Source: JAICTV01 sp035634055 (lineage in GTDB: Bacteria; Planctomycetota; Phycisphaerae; Tepidisphaerales; Tepidisphaeraceae). From it: a stretch of DNA of 15,525 bases. The notes below the pieces were generated by a model. That model ran no database searches and was not told the DNA's origin. It worked only from the letters and a program-made list of their open reading frames with translations. The first letter of the stretch is position 1. Each line of letters begins with the position of its first letter. A program made the position numbers and the translations under genes. The stretch lies in the NCBI GenBank assembly GCA_035634055.1, contig DASQDR010000135.1, positions 1 through 15,525 on the forward strand, in the 5' to 3' direction. Positions 6,884-15,148 of this stretch are shown piece by piece.

Positions 6884-8002
6884 TCACGCCACCGACGACG
6901 TCAGCAGATCCTTCAGTCGCTCGTATCTCGCCGTGACCCGCTGCTTCAGCGCGGCGTTGTCGCCGGTGTAGGCGTCGGCGGTTCGGGCGACGTGGACGAA
7001 CAGCTTGACCATGTTCTTCCAGTCGTTCACGTCAATGTGCTCCGGCGCGATCCGCTTCTTGGCGCGGTCCATGTTGTGGTAGTTCCCCAAGGCGACGCAG
7101 ACGGCGGCGGCAGTGTAGCCGTAGGCGTCGTAGACGGTCGCCTCGCACGTGCCGCCGGGCATGAGCGCGCGCTGGTACCTGAATGCCTTGTCCTTCCTCG
7201 CCAGATGCTCGGCCGACTGGGTGAGGAAGTAGGTCAGGCCGGAGTGGAAGACGCTGGTCTTGTCGCCGACGCGCACGATGACGCCGCCGCCCTGCGGGGC
7301 GTAAGCCTGGGCGGCCGAGCACTCGATGGCGATCAGGCGATCGGTCTTGCGCAGCAGCTCGGGCGCGACGACGGCCGCGACGGCGCCGACGAACCCTTCC
7401 TCCTCCGCCCGCGTGAGCAGCACGGCAATTGGGACGGCCGGCGGGTTGCGGTGCAGTTGCTCGAGCATCGCCAGTGCCGCCGCCAGCCCGCCCTGGTCGT
7501 CGATGCCGCGCGAATACAGCTTGGACTCCTTCACCCGCGCCGGCCCCTGGTCGAACATGCCGGGGACGCCGGGAGTGACGTTGCCGACACGCGACAGGCG
7601 GACCGTGACCCGCTGCGGCACCGCCAGGCGATCGTGCTCGGCGGGCGTCGCGTCGGTGACCACGCCGGTTGCCTGGGTGCCGTCGGCCTCGAAGAATCGA
7701 ACCTTCGTCCCGCGGACGTAGTCGATCTGCACCCACCCGCGAAACGCCGCCTCCACCGTCCGCCGGTCGATCATCCGCGTGGCGACGAAGCCGGGGTGAT
7801 CCATGTGGGCGGCGAAGATCCACCGCGGCGACCTCGCCCCGCGCCGCGCTTTCGGCGGCAGCTCGATCAGCAGGTTTCCGGCGCGATCGCGCGTCAGCCG
7901 CAGCTTCGGACGCCGGGCGACGAAGCGCTCGACGTAGCGCACGACGTACTGCTCGGCGAACGGGGCGGTTGGGATGGAACAGACTTCGGTGAGGAGCTTC
8001 AT
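6884..8002 (-). CDS. M42-family metallo-aminopeptidase-like hydrolase
   Basis: The 372-residue product has the two-metal peptidase pattern of the M42/M28 group: H66-x-D68 in 'AAHMDHPGF', the bridging aspartate in 'SRGIDDQGG' (D168/D169), the acidic cluster in 'RAEEEGFVGA' (E200-E202, supplying general base and metal ligand), E227 in 'AIECS', and a late histidine, H309, in 'GNYHNM'. Members trim N-terminal residues from peptides in the cytosol, often as large tetrahedral assemblies. The insert between about 75 and 160 matches the small dimerisation domain of M42. ATG 8002 fits the family N-terminus, but GGAG directly abuts the start, so no usefully spaced ribosome binding site is visible. It converges on the receiver gene and diverges from ald. 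Substrate preference cannot be read from sequence, and a deacylase role is possible. Confidence 0.85.
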   Translation of the reverse strand: MKLLTEVCSIPTAPFAEQYVVRYVERFVARRPKLRLTRDRAGNLLIELPPKARRGARSPRWIFAAHMDHPGFVATRMIDRRTVEAAFRGWVQIDYVRGTKVRFFEADGTQATGVVTDATPAEHDRLAVPQRVTVRLSRVGNVTPGVPGMFDQGPARVKESKLYSRGIDDQGGLAAALAMLEQLHRNPPAVPIAVLLTRAEEEGFVGAVAAVVAPELLRKTDRLIAIECSAAQAYAPQGGGVIVRVGDKTSVFHSGLTYFLTQSAEHLARKDKAFRYQRALMPGGTCEATVYDAYGYTAAAVCVALGNYHNMDRAKKRIAPEHIDVNDWKNMVKLFVHVARTADAYTGDNAALKQRVTARYERLKDLLTSSVA

Positions 8003-8199
8003 CTCCGGCAGAAGGTATGCGAAGGCGCCACCGACGACGAGGCGGCACCGGCCCGGACGACGCCCGCGCTTGAAGCATTAGCGGCCTTTTGTGGAGCAAG
8101 TGCAGTCTTGCCGGCTTCCGGTTTCCCACCCGGCGCGTATCATCCACCGCGGCGGCGAGAGTGCCGGTCGAGCGGTCGGAACTGACGAGGGATTGATCC

Positions 8200-9318
8200 A
8201 TGCGCGTCGGAGTGCCCAGGGAAGTCAAGCCGGACGAGTACCGCGTCGCGATGATGCCCGTCGGCGTGGAGCTGATGGTCAAGAACGGGCACCAGGTGCT
8301 CATCGAGACGCAGGCCGGCGTCAGCAGCGGGTTCACCGACGAGGACTACACGCGCGCGGGCGCCACCATTGTGGCGACCGCGGGCGAGGTCTTCACGGGC
8401 GCCGACATGATCCAGAAGGTGAAGGAGCTTCAGCCGCAGGAAGTGGCGTTGTGCCGCCCGGGACAGGTCGTCTTCACCTACTTCCACTTCGCTGCGGACA
8501 AGGAGCTGACGCAGGCGTGCATGGAGGCGGAGATCGTCGCCATCGCGTACGAGACGATCAAGGATCGCAAGGGAACGCTGCCGCTGCTCACGCCGATGAG
8601 CGAGGTGGCGGGGAAGATGTCGATCCAGGAGGGGGCCAAGTACCTCGAGAAGCCGATGATGGGCCGCGGCATCCTGCTCGGCGGGGTGCCGGGCGTGGCG
8701 CCGGCGCACGTGGTGGTGCTGGGCGGCGGGGTGGTGGGGACCAACGCCGCGAAGGTGGCGGCGGGGCTGGGCGCGGACGTGGTCATCATGGACATCAACC
8801 TCGACCGCCTGCGCTACCTCGACGACATCATGCCGGCCAACGTGCACGCGATCTACTCCGACCCGCAGACCGTCCGCGAGCACGTCCGCCAGGCGGACCT
8901 GATCATCGGCGCGGTGCTCATCCCGGGCGCCAAGGCGCCGCGCCTGGTCACGCGGGCGGACCTGAAGGAGATGAAGAACGGCGCGGTGATCGTCGACGTT
9001 GCCATCGACCAGGGCGGCTGCATCGAGACCGCCCGCCCGACCACGCACCAGCAGCCGACGTACGTCGTCGACGGCGTCGTCCACTACTGCGTCACCAACA
9101 TGCCCGGCGCCGTCGGGCGCACCAGCACCATCGCCCTGAACAACGCCACGCTCCCGTACGCCCTGAAGATCGCCAACAAGGGTTACGAAAAGGCGGCGGC
9201 GGAGGACCCCGGCTTCGGCGAAGGGATCAACCTTGTCGGCGGACGCGTGACCAACCAAGCGGTCGCCGACTCGCTCCACCTCCAGCACCAACCCCTCCGC
9301 GGCAAGGGCGCGGCGTAA
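8200..9318 (+). CDS. ald: Alanine dehydrogenase
   Basis: This enzyme catalyses NAD-dependent interconversion of L-alanine and pyruvate plus ammonia, linking nitrogen and carbon metabolism. The 372 residues match the usual length. Key residues agree with the family: R15 ('DEYRVAMMP'), K75, H96 ('YFHFAADKEL'), the Rossmann loop 'VVVLGGGVVG' (171-180), the NAD-ribose aspartate D198 and catalytic D270 ('DVAIDQGGCIET'). ATG 8200 has GAGGGA (8187-8192) 7 bases upstream. A TATCAT at 8138-8143 could be a -10 box, but its -35 is poor. The last 12 residues, after 'DSLHLQ', are likely disordered. Transcribed alone; no regulator is adjacent. Confidence 0.97.
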   Translation: MRVGVPREVKPDEYRVAMMPVGVELMVKNGHQVLIETQAGVSSGFTDEDYTRAGATIVATAGEVFTGADMIQKVKELQPQEVALCRPGQVVFTYFHFAADKELTQACMEAEIVAIAYETIKDRKGTLPLLTPMSEVAGKMSIQEGAKYLEKPMMGRGILLGGVPGVAPAHVVVLGGGVVGTNAAKVAAGLGADVVIMDINLDRLRYLDDIMPANVHAIYSDPQTVREHVRQADLIIGAVLIPGAKAPRLVTRADLKEMKNGAVIVDVAIDQGGCIETARPTTHQQPTYVVDGVVHYCVTNMPGAVGRTSTIALNNATLPYALKIANKGYEKAAAEDPGFGEGINLVGGRVTNQAVADSLHLQHQPLRGKGAA

Positions 9319-9570
9319 CGCGGTCTCGCACCGCCGGGCCTGACTCGCGTGCTGCCGGTTGCGGTTTCGGTGGACGCGCGTCGGGGCACGACCGCGCGAG
9401 GACGCAAACATCGATCCGGACGCCAGCACCCCCTTCGATGCCATCCCGCAATTGTCTTCGCCTCCTGGCGCGCCACTTGCACGTTATCCATTCCGGGAAA
9501 CGGACCACCCCCTCCCGGGCCACGGAACGGCAACTTAGTGAACGAATGACCCCGCACCGGAGGTCCGCGC

Positions 9571-10635
9571 ATGGCGTCCGCCGCCGTCGCAACCCGTGAC
9601 CGCCACCCGTCCAAGTCCAGTCGCGGCGGCGCGAAGCCGCGCCATCCCGCCACCGCGTCGCCGTCGGCGCCGGCCGCCAAGACGCCGATCAAGATCCCGC
9701 GCGACGGCAAGAGCTGCGACGTCACCGCTGACGGCCGCACCGTCACCCTGACGAACCTGCAGAAGCCCTTCTGGCCGGAGTTGGGGATCACCAAGGCGGA
9801 CCTGATCCAATACTACGCAGACGTCGCGCCCGTCCTCCTGCCGCACCTGGCCGACCGCGCCATGGTGATGAAGCGCTACCCGCACGGGGCGCACGGCGAA
9901 TTCTTCTTCATGAAGCGCGCCCCGGTGCCGCGGCCGGAGTGGATCGAGACCTGCTCGATCGAGCACGAGTCGCAGAACGTCATCGACTTCCCGGTCGTGC
10001 AGGACCTGCCCACGCTGCTCTGGCTCATCAACCTGGGCTGCATTGACCTGAACCCGTGGTACGCGCGGTGCGACGACGTGGACCGCCCGGACTTCCTGCA
10101 CTTCGACCTCGATCCGGTCTCTCCCACGGGAACGAACAAGCCGGTGCCGTTCCAGCGCGTGCTGGAAGTGGCGCTGATCCTCCGCGAAGCGCTGGACTCG
10201 CTGGGGGCGCCGAGCTACCCGAAGACGACCGGCTCGCGCGGGATCCACGTTTACGTGCCAATCGTGCGCGGGCCGACGCAGAAGCAGGTCTGGACCTTTG
10301 CCAAGGCGTTCGCCCAGGCGCTGGCCAAGCGCGAGCCGAAGCTGATCACGGCCGAGTACAAGATCGCCAAGCGGCCGCAGGGGCGCGTGCTGGTGGACTA
10401 CAACCAGAACGCGTGGGGCCGGACCTTATCGAGCGTCTACAGCGTCCGCCCGAAGCCGCACGCGCCGGTGTCGATGCCCGTGACGTGGAAGGAAGTCGAG
10501 CGCGGGATCACCATCGAGCAGTTCAACCTGAAGAACGCGCGCGCCCGCATCGCCAAGTGCGGCGACCTGTGGAAGCCGCTGCTGCCGGACGCGAAAGTGC
10601 GCGTGGACCTGGAGAAATTGTTGAAGACGGAGTGA
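9571..10635 (+). CDS. ligD: LigD-type polymerase/primase (NHEJ), stand-alone
   Basis: This is a 354-residue archaeo-eukaryotic-primase-type polymerase domain, which in bacterial end joining fills and adds nucleotides at double-strand breaks. Residues 1-45 form a basic Ala/Pro/Ser linker, unlikely to be folded. The catalytic acidic pair is D179 and D181 ('LHFDLDPVSP'), the SRGIH motif is at 222-226 (His contacts the triphosphate), and the third acidic residue is D276 ('VLVDYNQN'). 'TLTNLQKPFWPE' near residue 60 is the usual opening of the domain. ATG 9571 has GGAGG (9559-9563) 7 bases upstream. There is no fused ligase or phosphoesterase domain; the ligase is a separate gene 212 bases downstream. 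No ku gene is in the window. Confidence 0.93.
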   Translation: MASAAVATRDRHPSKSSRGGAKPRHPATASPSAPAAKTPIKIPRDGKSCDVTADGRTVTLTNLQKPFWPELGITKADLIQYYADVAPVLLPHLADRAMVMKRYPHGAHGEFFFMKRAPVPRPEWIETCSIEHESQNVIDFPVVQDLPTLLWLINLGCIDLNPWYARCDDVDRPDFLHFDLDPVSPTGTNKPVPFQRVLEVALILREALDSLGAPSYPKTTGSRGIHVYVPIVRGPTQKQVWTFAKAFAQALAKREPKLITAEYKIAKRPQGRVLVDYNQNAWGRTLSSVYSVRPKPHAPVSMPVTWKEVERGITIEQFNLKNARARIAKCGDLWKPLLPDAKVRVDLEKLLKTE

Positions 10636-10637
10636 AA

Positions 10638-10822
10638 CGCGGAGGCACGGAGAACACGGAGGATGAACCGCAGATGAACGCGGATGAACGCGGATGAAGA
10701 GAAGAGGAGACCGATCCACTTGCTGAGCTTCTTCTCTTATTCGTGTCCATTCGTGTCCATTCGTGGATCAAACTGATCTGCGGTTCATCCTCCTCTTCTC
10801 CGTGCTCTCCGTGCCTCCGTGT
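10638..10822. repeat. Intergenic repeat element with long inverted arms and 10-bp tandem repeats
   Basis: The left arm (10638-10675) and right arm (10776-10822) are inverted copies of each other, built of cggaggcacggag, cacggag and gatgaaccgcagat blocks. The right arm carries an extra segment of about 9 bases. Between them are two tandem sets with a 10-bp period: gatgaacgcg (10673-10692 plus a partial copy) and attcgtgtcc (10739-10758 plus a partial copy). An inner pair aagagaag/cttctctt (10697-10704, 10731-10738) completes a long hairpin. Sequences of this kind are known to me as common intergenic repeats in planctomycetes and some other phyla. It starts 2 bases after the polymerase stop and ends 25 bases before the ligase start. 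Confidence 0.8.
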
Positions 10823-10847
10823 TTGAACCACGAGCCGAGGTGTCCCA

Positions 10848-11945
10848 ATGCCATTGCCAATCAAGCCGCCGTACCCGCCGATGGAGGCGAAGGCCGTCGA
10901 TAAGATCCCGGGCGGCGAGCAGTGGCAGTACGAGCCGAAGTGGGACGGCTTCCGCTGCCTGGCGTTCCGCGACGGCGATCACGTGGAACTGCAATCCAAG
11001 GCGGGTCAGCCGCTCGGGCGGTATTTCCCTGAAGTCGTGGCGGCGATCGCGGCGCTGAAGGCGCAGAAATTCGTGCTCGACGGCGAGATCGTCGTTCCGC
11101 TGGCCGGCGGCGAACTGTCGTTCGACGACCTGCTCCAGCGCATCCACCCGGCCGCGAGCCGGATCACAAAGCTGTCGCAGTCGCACCCCGCGACGTTCAT
11201 CGTGTTCGACCTGCTCGTGGACGAGCGCGGCGCTGCGCTGGTCGAGCACCCGCTCAGCGAGCGTCGGCCGGCGCTGGAGGCGCTGGCGAAGAAGCACTTC
11301 GGCGCCCTCGACGGCCAGGTGAGACTCTCGCCGGCTTCGACCGACATCGAGCAGGCGAACGAGTGGTTCGGCACCGTCGGCGGCAAGGGCTCGACGCTCG
11401 ATGGCGTCATGGCGAAGCGGCTCGACTGCGACTATCGCTCCGGCGAGCGCGACGGGATGGTCAAGATCAAGCGGATGCGGACGGCTGAGTGCGTCGTCGG
11501 CGGGTTCCGCTACGGCTCCAAGGCGACCACTACGCTCGGCTCGTTGCTGCTCGGGTTGTACGACGATGAGGGCCTGCTCCACCACGTCGGCTTCTGCTCG
11601 TCGCTGACCGCCAAACAGCGCGCGGAGCTGACGCCGAAGATTGAGAAGCTGAAGAAGCCGGTGGCGAAGGGGGGCGGCTTCACCGGGCGCGCTCCGGGCG
11701 GGCCGTCGCGCTGGAGCACCGAGCGCAGCGGCGAGTGGGAGCCGCTCGACCCCACGCTCGTCGTCGAGGTGCAGTACGACCACTTCACGCAGGGGCGATT
11801 TCGCCACGGCACCGGCTTCCTCCGCTGGCGCCCCGACAAGCCGCCGAAGGCGTGCTCGATGGAGCAGGTGATGAGCGGACGCCCGTCGCTGAGCATCCTG
11901 GACGACGGGAAGAAGCCGCGTTCGCGCAGAACGGCCCACTCGTAG
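10848..11945 (+). CDS. ligD: ATP-dependent DNA ligase, LigD/LigC type
   Basis: This 365-residue ligase seals nicks and ends in non-homologous end joining. The adenylation motif I is K31-W-D-G ('YEPKWDGFR', nucleophile K31 with R36), motif III includes 'LDGEIV' (78-82) and 'FIVFDLL' (117-123), motif IV is 'LDGVMAKR' (184-191) with Asp where Glu is commoner, and motif V is 'MVKIKR' (204-209, K206/K208). Residues from about 212 form the OB fold, with the conserved 'VVEVQYDHFT' (305-314) and 'LRWRPDKPP'. ATG 10848 has GAGG (10837-10840) 7 bases ahead. The C-terminal tip is basic. Gene order (polymerase then ligase) indicates one repair unit despite the repeat between them. A true LigD fusion is excluded by the stop at 10635. 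Confidence 0.93.
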   Translation: MPLPIKPPYPPMEAKAVDKIPGGEQWQYEPKWDGFRCLAFRDGDHVELQSKAGQPLGRYFPEVVAAIAALKAQKFVLDGEIVVPLAGGELSFDDLLQRIHPAASRITKLSQSHPATFIVFDLLVDERGAALVEHPLSERRPALEALAKKHFGALDGQVRLSPASTDIEQANEWFGTVGGKGSTLDGVMAKRLDCDYRSGERDGMVKIKRMRTAECVVGGFRYGSKATTTLGSLLLGLYDDEGLLHHVGFCSSLTAKQRAELTPKIEKLKKPVAKGGGFTGRAPGGPSRWSTERSGEWEPLDPTLVVEVQYDHFTQGRFRHGTGFLRWRPDKPPKACSMEQVMSGRPSLSILDDGKKPRSRRTAHS

Positions 11946-12029
11946 GGGCCGGGTCTCCCCCCGGCGTCCGCGCTCACCCCGGCCCGCTGGTATCGGCGAG
12001 ACCGCGCGGGCGGGGCACGCGGGGTTGCG

Positions 12030-12058
12030 GTGCCAAGCGCCCTCGTCTCCCCTACAAT
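12030..12058 (+). promoter_or_regulatory. Promoter for the TPR gene
   Basis: GTGCCA (12030-12035) and TACAAT (12053-12058) are spaced by 17 bases and end 29 bases before the GTG start. The -35 resembles the GTGCCG at the panB promoter. Confidence 0.5.
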
Positions 12059-12087
12059 GCGCGACCACACCAACCGAGGAGTCCCGC

Positions 12088-12408
12088 GTGCCCGCGACGT
12101 CCGACCGCCTGGTCAAACTTCAGCAGATGCTTGAGAAGTCGCCCGGCGATGCATTCCTGCTGTACGGCATCGCATTGGAATACAAGAAGCTCGGCGAGGG
12201 CGCGCTGGCGCTGGAGTTCCTGGACCGGGTCATCCGTGCGGACCCGGGATACTGCTATGCGTACTTTCAGCAGGGGCAGGTCCACGAGGACGGCGGGGAC
12301 ACCGAGGCCGCCAAGGCCGCCTACCGCGCCGGCGTCGCCGCCGCGCAGCAAAAGGGCGACGCGCACGCGCTGAGCGAGATCGAGGGCGCCCTTGCGATGC
12401 TGGAATGA
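12088..12408 (+). CDS. Small tetratricopeptide-repeat protein
   Basis: GTG 12088 is preceded by GAGGAG (12076-12081) at 6 bases, which decides the start over longer open-frame options. The 106-residue product contains about two TPR units: 21-54 ('DAFLLYGIALEYKKLGEG' onward) and 55-88 ('GYCYAYFQQGQVHEDGGD' onward), with the typical Gly/Ala and Tyr spacing and a capping helix at about 91-106. There is no signal peptide or membrane segment, so it is probably a cytosolic protein-protein adaptor; the partner is unknown. It converges on htrA and shares the terminator at 12451-12496. Confidence 0.85.
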   Translation: MPATSDRLVKLQQMLEKSPGDAFLLYGIALEYKKLGEGALALEFLDRVIRADPGYCYAYFQQGQVHEDGGDTEAAKAAYRAGVAAAQQKGDAHALSEIEGALAMLE

Positions 12409-12450
12409 TCGGCGCTCCCGCCCCTTCGCGCACGCAACGTGCCGGTGAAC

Positions 12451-12496
12451 GAAAGAACCCGGGGTGAGCGCTGGCGGCGCTCGCCCCGGGTCTTTC
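12451..12496. terminator. Strong bidirectional terminator between the TPR gene and htrA
   Basis: Bases 12451-12471 pair with 12477-12496 around the loop tggcg (12472-12476). The 20 pairs include one T-G pair and one bulged A. The outer gaaag/ctttc gives the A-rich and T-rich flanks of a terminator that can work for both convergent genes; ATTT follows on the plus side. Confidence 0.85.
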
Positions 12497-12529
12497 ATTT
12501 CACGCGGGCACGTGTGTTGGCCCTCGATT

Positions 12530-14122
12530 CTACTTCTCGGCCGGCGCGCTGCCCTGGACGAACACGAACCGGCTGGCGTCCTTGCCGACGACGTAAAGGC
12601 GAACGCCCTTGGCGGGGTCGGCCTTGGTAATGGCATCGCGAGCTTCCTTCGCGTTGGCGACGGGTTGATCTCCCACGCGGGTGATGACGTCGCCGGGGCG
12701 GATGCCTTCCTTGACGGCCGGGCCGCGCGGGTCGACCTCGCGCACGACCGCGCCCTTGACGTTGGCGGCCACGCCGAAGCGCTGCCGCAGCTCGTCGCTG
12801 AGGTCCGCCAGGGCCAACCCGAGCGAACCCTTGGCCGCGGCCGCCGCGTCCTCGCCTCCATTACGGCTGCCGCCGCCGCGGTTGGCGACGCGCATGTCTT
12901 CCGGCTGCTCGCCGACCTTGAGCTTCACGTCCTGCTGCTTCTTGTCGCGGAAGACGCTAAGCGTCACTTCCTGGTTCGGCGCGGTCGCGGCGATCTTGTT
13001 GCGCAGCTCCTGCACGTCCTTCACCTGCTCGCCGTTGATCGAGGTGACGATGTCGCCTTCCTGAAGCTTGCCGGTGGCGGGCGTGTCGCCCATGACCTCT
13101 TGAACAAAGACGCCCTCGGTCTTGTCGTAGCCGAAGCTTTCGGCCAGCTTGACGACGCGCGGGTCGTTCACCGACGCGATCGCCACGCCGAGCCAGCCGC
13201 GGGTGACCTTTCCCTTGGTCTTGAGCGAGTCGTAAACGAACTTCGCCTGGTTCGACGGGATCGCGAAGCCGATCCCCTGGAACCCGCCGGAGCGCGACGC
13301 GATGGCGGTGTTGATGCCGATGACGTTGCCCTGCACGTCGACGAGCGGCCCGCCGGAGTTGCCGGGATTGATCGGCGCGTCCACCTGGATGAAGTTCTCG
13401 TAGCCCATCGTGCTGCGCAGGATGCCGACGTCGCGGTTGAGGGCCGAGACGATGCCGTGGGTCATCGAGCCGATGTAGCCAAACGGGCTGCCGAAGGCCA
13501 TCACCCAGTCGCCCTTCTGGAGCTTTGAGCTGTCGCCCCACTTGGCGGCGATGAGGCGGTCCGCCTGGATCTTGACCACGGCAAGATCGGTCTTCGGGTC
13601 AGCCCCGACGACCTTGCCGTTCTTGAGCGCGCGGCCGTCGGCGAGGGTGACGGTCATCTCGTCGGCGTCGCCGGCGACGTGGTTGTTGGTGAGGATGAAC
13701 GCCTCGGAGCCGTTCACTTCCATGATGACGCCGCTGCCGGTGCCGATGCGGTCGAACCCGCCGCCACCGCCCTCGCCGTCACCGCCGCCGCCGAACCCTT
13801 CGGGCAGGTCCGGCTCGCCGTCGCCGTTCTTGTCGGGGAAGAAGCGGCGGAGCGTGTCATCGTCGAACGGCAAGGAGCGCGACACGCCCTTGACCGTCTT
13901 CGACACCTGGATGTTCACGACCGACGGCTCGACCGCCTTGCCGACGTTGCGGAACACCGAGGCGAGGTCCTCCGCGCGGGCGAGCTGGTTGCGCGAGGTC
14001 TCGACCTGCTGCTGGGCGTGGGCGAACTGGGCGTCGCGGACGACGCCGGTGCCGAACATGAACCCGCCGCCGCCGATCGCGGCGAGGACGAGCACGCTGA
14101 GCGACTTCTTCATTCGGTTCAT
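12530..14122 (-). CDS. htrA: HtrA/DegP-family periplasmic serine protease with two PDZ domains
   Basis: The 530-residue product degrades or holds misfolded envelope proteins. Residues 1-36 are a signal peptide (MNRMKKS, a hydrophobic core, then AHA before Q37). The trypsin-like domain has H148 ('LTNNHVAG'), D179 ('DPKTDLAVV') and S256 ('NPGNSGGPL'). PDZ1 is at about 308-405 and PDZ2 at about 433-522, joined by a Gly/Ala linker. The loop before the catalytic domain (97-122) holds 'DKNGDGEPDLPE', which fits an EF-hand calcium loop, then a poly-Gly stretch. ATG 14122 is preferred over ATG 14137 because GGAG lies 9 bases ahead of it; 14137 has no ribosome binding site. I see no clear promoter. 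A loose AACTT...TCT pair upstream is too poorly spaced to claim an envelope-stress sigma site. All key residues are present. Confidence 0.96.
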   Translation of the reverse strand: MNRMKKSLSVLVLAAIGGGGFMFGTGVVRDAQFAHAQQQVETSRNQLARAEDLASVFRNVGKAVEPSVVNIQVSKTVKGVSRSLPFDDDTLRRFFPDKNGDGEPDLPEGFGGGGDGEGGGGGFDRIGTGSGVIMEVNGSEAFILTNNHVAGDADEMTVTLADGRALKNGKVVGADPKTDLAVVKIQADRLIAAKWGDSSKLQKGDWVMAFGSPFGYIGSMTHGIVSALNRDVGILRSTMGYENFIQVDAPINPGNSGGPLVDVQGNVIGINTAIASRSGGFQGIGFAIPSNQAKFVYDSLKTKGKVTRGWLGVAIASVNDPRVVKLAESFGYDKTEGVFVQEVMGDTPATGKLQEGDIVTSINGEQVKDVQELRNKIAATAPNQEVTLSVFRDKKQQDVKLKVGEQPEDMRVANRGGGSRNGGEDAAAAAKGSLGLALADLSDELRQRFGVAANVKGAVVREVDPRGPAVKEGIRPGDVITRVGDQPVANAKEARDAITKADPAKGVRLYVVGKDASRFVFVQGSAPAEK

Positions 14123-14252
14123 CGCTGAAGACTCCATTTTCGTTGATCGACCGCGCGGGAGACGGCGGCCCGCACTACGTGGGCGCCCTCACACACGTGT
14201 AAAAGACGCGACGGCCGGAAAAGTTGCTGTCAGGTGACCGCCCGACGCTGGT

Positions 14253-15140
14253 TTACTTCGCGGAGGACTTGGCCGGGAAGGCTTGAACCGCCAAGTTTTC
14301 CGCCAGCCGCGACCGCTCCTCGGGCGGCATCGTGTAACCGTGCTCGGCCGCCGGATAGCTGCCGTCGGACACCCGGCGGGCGTACTCGGCAAAGCACTCG
14401 ACCATCGGCGTCGCCAAATCGCCGAGCCTGGGCGCGAACTTCGGCGGGCGCGGGGTCAGGTTGATCATGTCATGGGTGACCACCACGTGCCCGTGGCACG
14501 CCGGCCCGGCGCCGCAGCCAATCACCGGGACTCGAGTCGCTTCGACGACGGCAGCGGACACCTCCGCCGGCACCGCCTCGAGCAGGATCGCCGCGGCGCC
14601 GGCGCGTTGCATCTCGACCGACAGCTCGACGATGTGCTCTGCGTCCTCGGCCGTGCGTCCCTGCGCGCGGTAGCCGCCGAGCACGCCCACCGCCTGCGGG
14701 CGCAGCCCAAGGTGCGCCATGATCGCCACGCCGGCGTCGGCCAGCTCGCGGATCGCGTGAAGCTGGCTCTCGGCCGCCTCGATCTTCACGCAGTCGCAGC
14801 CGGAGTGCTGCACCATGCGGAACACGTTGCGCACGGCGCGCGCGGGCGAGCCGTGGTAAGAGCCGAAGGGCATATCCGCCACCAGCAGCGCGTGCGGTGC
14901 GCCGCGGCGGACGGCGGCGGCGATCTGGATCATGAAGTGCAGCGGCACCGGCAGCGTGGTGTCGTGCCCGAGGATGACGTTGCCGGCCGAGTCGCCCACC
15001 AGCAGCATCGGCACACCCGCCTGCTGCATGAGGCGGGCGGTGGTGTAGTCGTAGCAGGTGAGCATCGGGACCTTCGCGCCCGAGCCGCGGGCGGCGCGGA
15101 GGTCGTTGAGGGTGAATTTCTTCGCCAGGGGTGACCCCAT
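14253..15140 (-). CDS. panB: 3-methyl-2-oxobutanoate hydroxymethyltransferase
   Basis: This enzyme transfers a one-carbon unit from methylenetetrahydrofolate to 2-oxoisovalerate, giving ketopantoate in the first committed step to pantothenate and CoA. The 295-residue length is slightly above the usual 265-280 because of a short C-terminal tail. Metal ligands D50 ('LVGDSAGNV') and D89 ('VADMPFGSY'), K119/E121 ('VKIEAAES') and the catalytic E188 ('LLEAVPAE') are present, as are 'HLGLRPQ' (143-149), 'GYRAQGRT' (156-163) and the closing 'GCGAGP...HDM' segment. ATG 15140 has no ribosome binding site, but a TATAAT lies 8 bases upstream, which suggests leaderless translation. panC and panD are not nearby. 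Confidence 0.97.
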   Translation of the reverse strand: MGSPLAKKFTLNDLRAARGSGAKVPMLTCYDYTTARLMQQAGVPMLLVGDSAGNVILGHDTTLPVPLHFMIQIAAAVRRGAPHALLVADMPFGSYHGSPARAVRNVFRMVQHSGCDCVKIEAAESQLHAIRELADAGVAIMAHLGLRPQAVGVLGGYRAQGRTAEDAEHIVELSVEMQRAGAAAILLEAVPAEVSAAVVEATRVPVIGCGAGPACHGHVVVTHDMINLTPRPPKFAPRLGDLATPMVECFAEYARRVSDGSYPAAEHGYTMPPEERSRLAENLAVQAFPAKSSAK

Positions 15141-15148
15141 GTCCGGCG

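Noticed and set aside
6992..8185. Plus-strand open frame opposite the M42 peptidase, and a third minus frame at 7032-8336
   Set aside because: The peptidase frame has all metal-binding motifs; the others are Arg/Gly/Val-rich shadows.
10636..10719. Small peptides encoded in the repeat between the two ligD genes
   Set aside because: The sequence is a known kind of intergenic repeat; its open frames come from repeat composition and lack ribosome binding sites.
14150..14225. Envelope-stress sigma factor promoter upstream of htrA
   Set aside because: AACTT and TCT elements are present on the minus strand, but the spacing is about 14 bases, not the expected 16, and the second element is incomplete.
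13542..14237. Plus-strand open frame opposite the htrA N-terminus
   Set aside because: It is Pro/Ser-rich shadow sequence opposite a certain protease gene.
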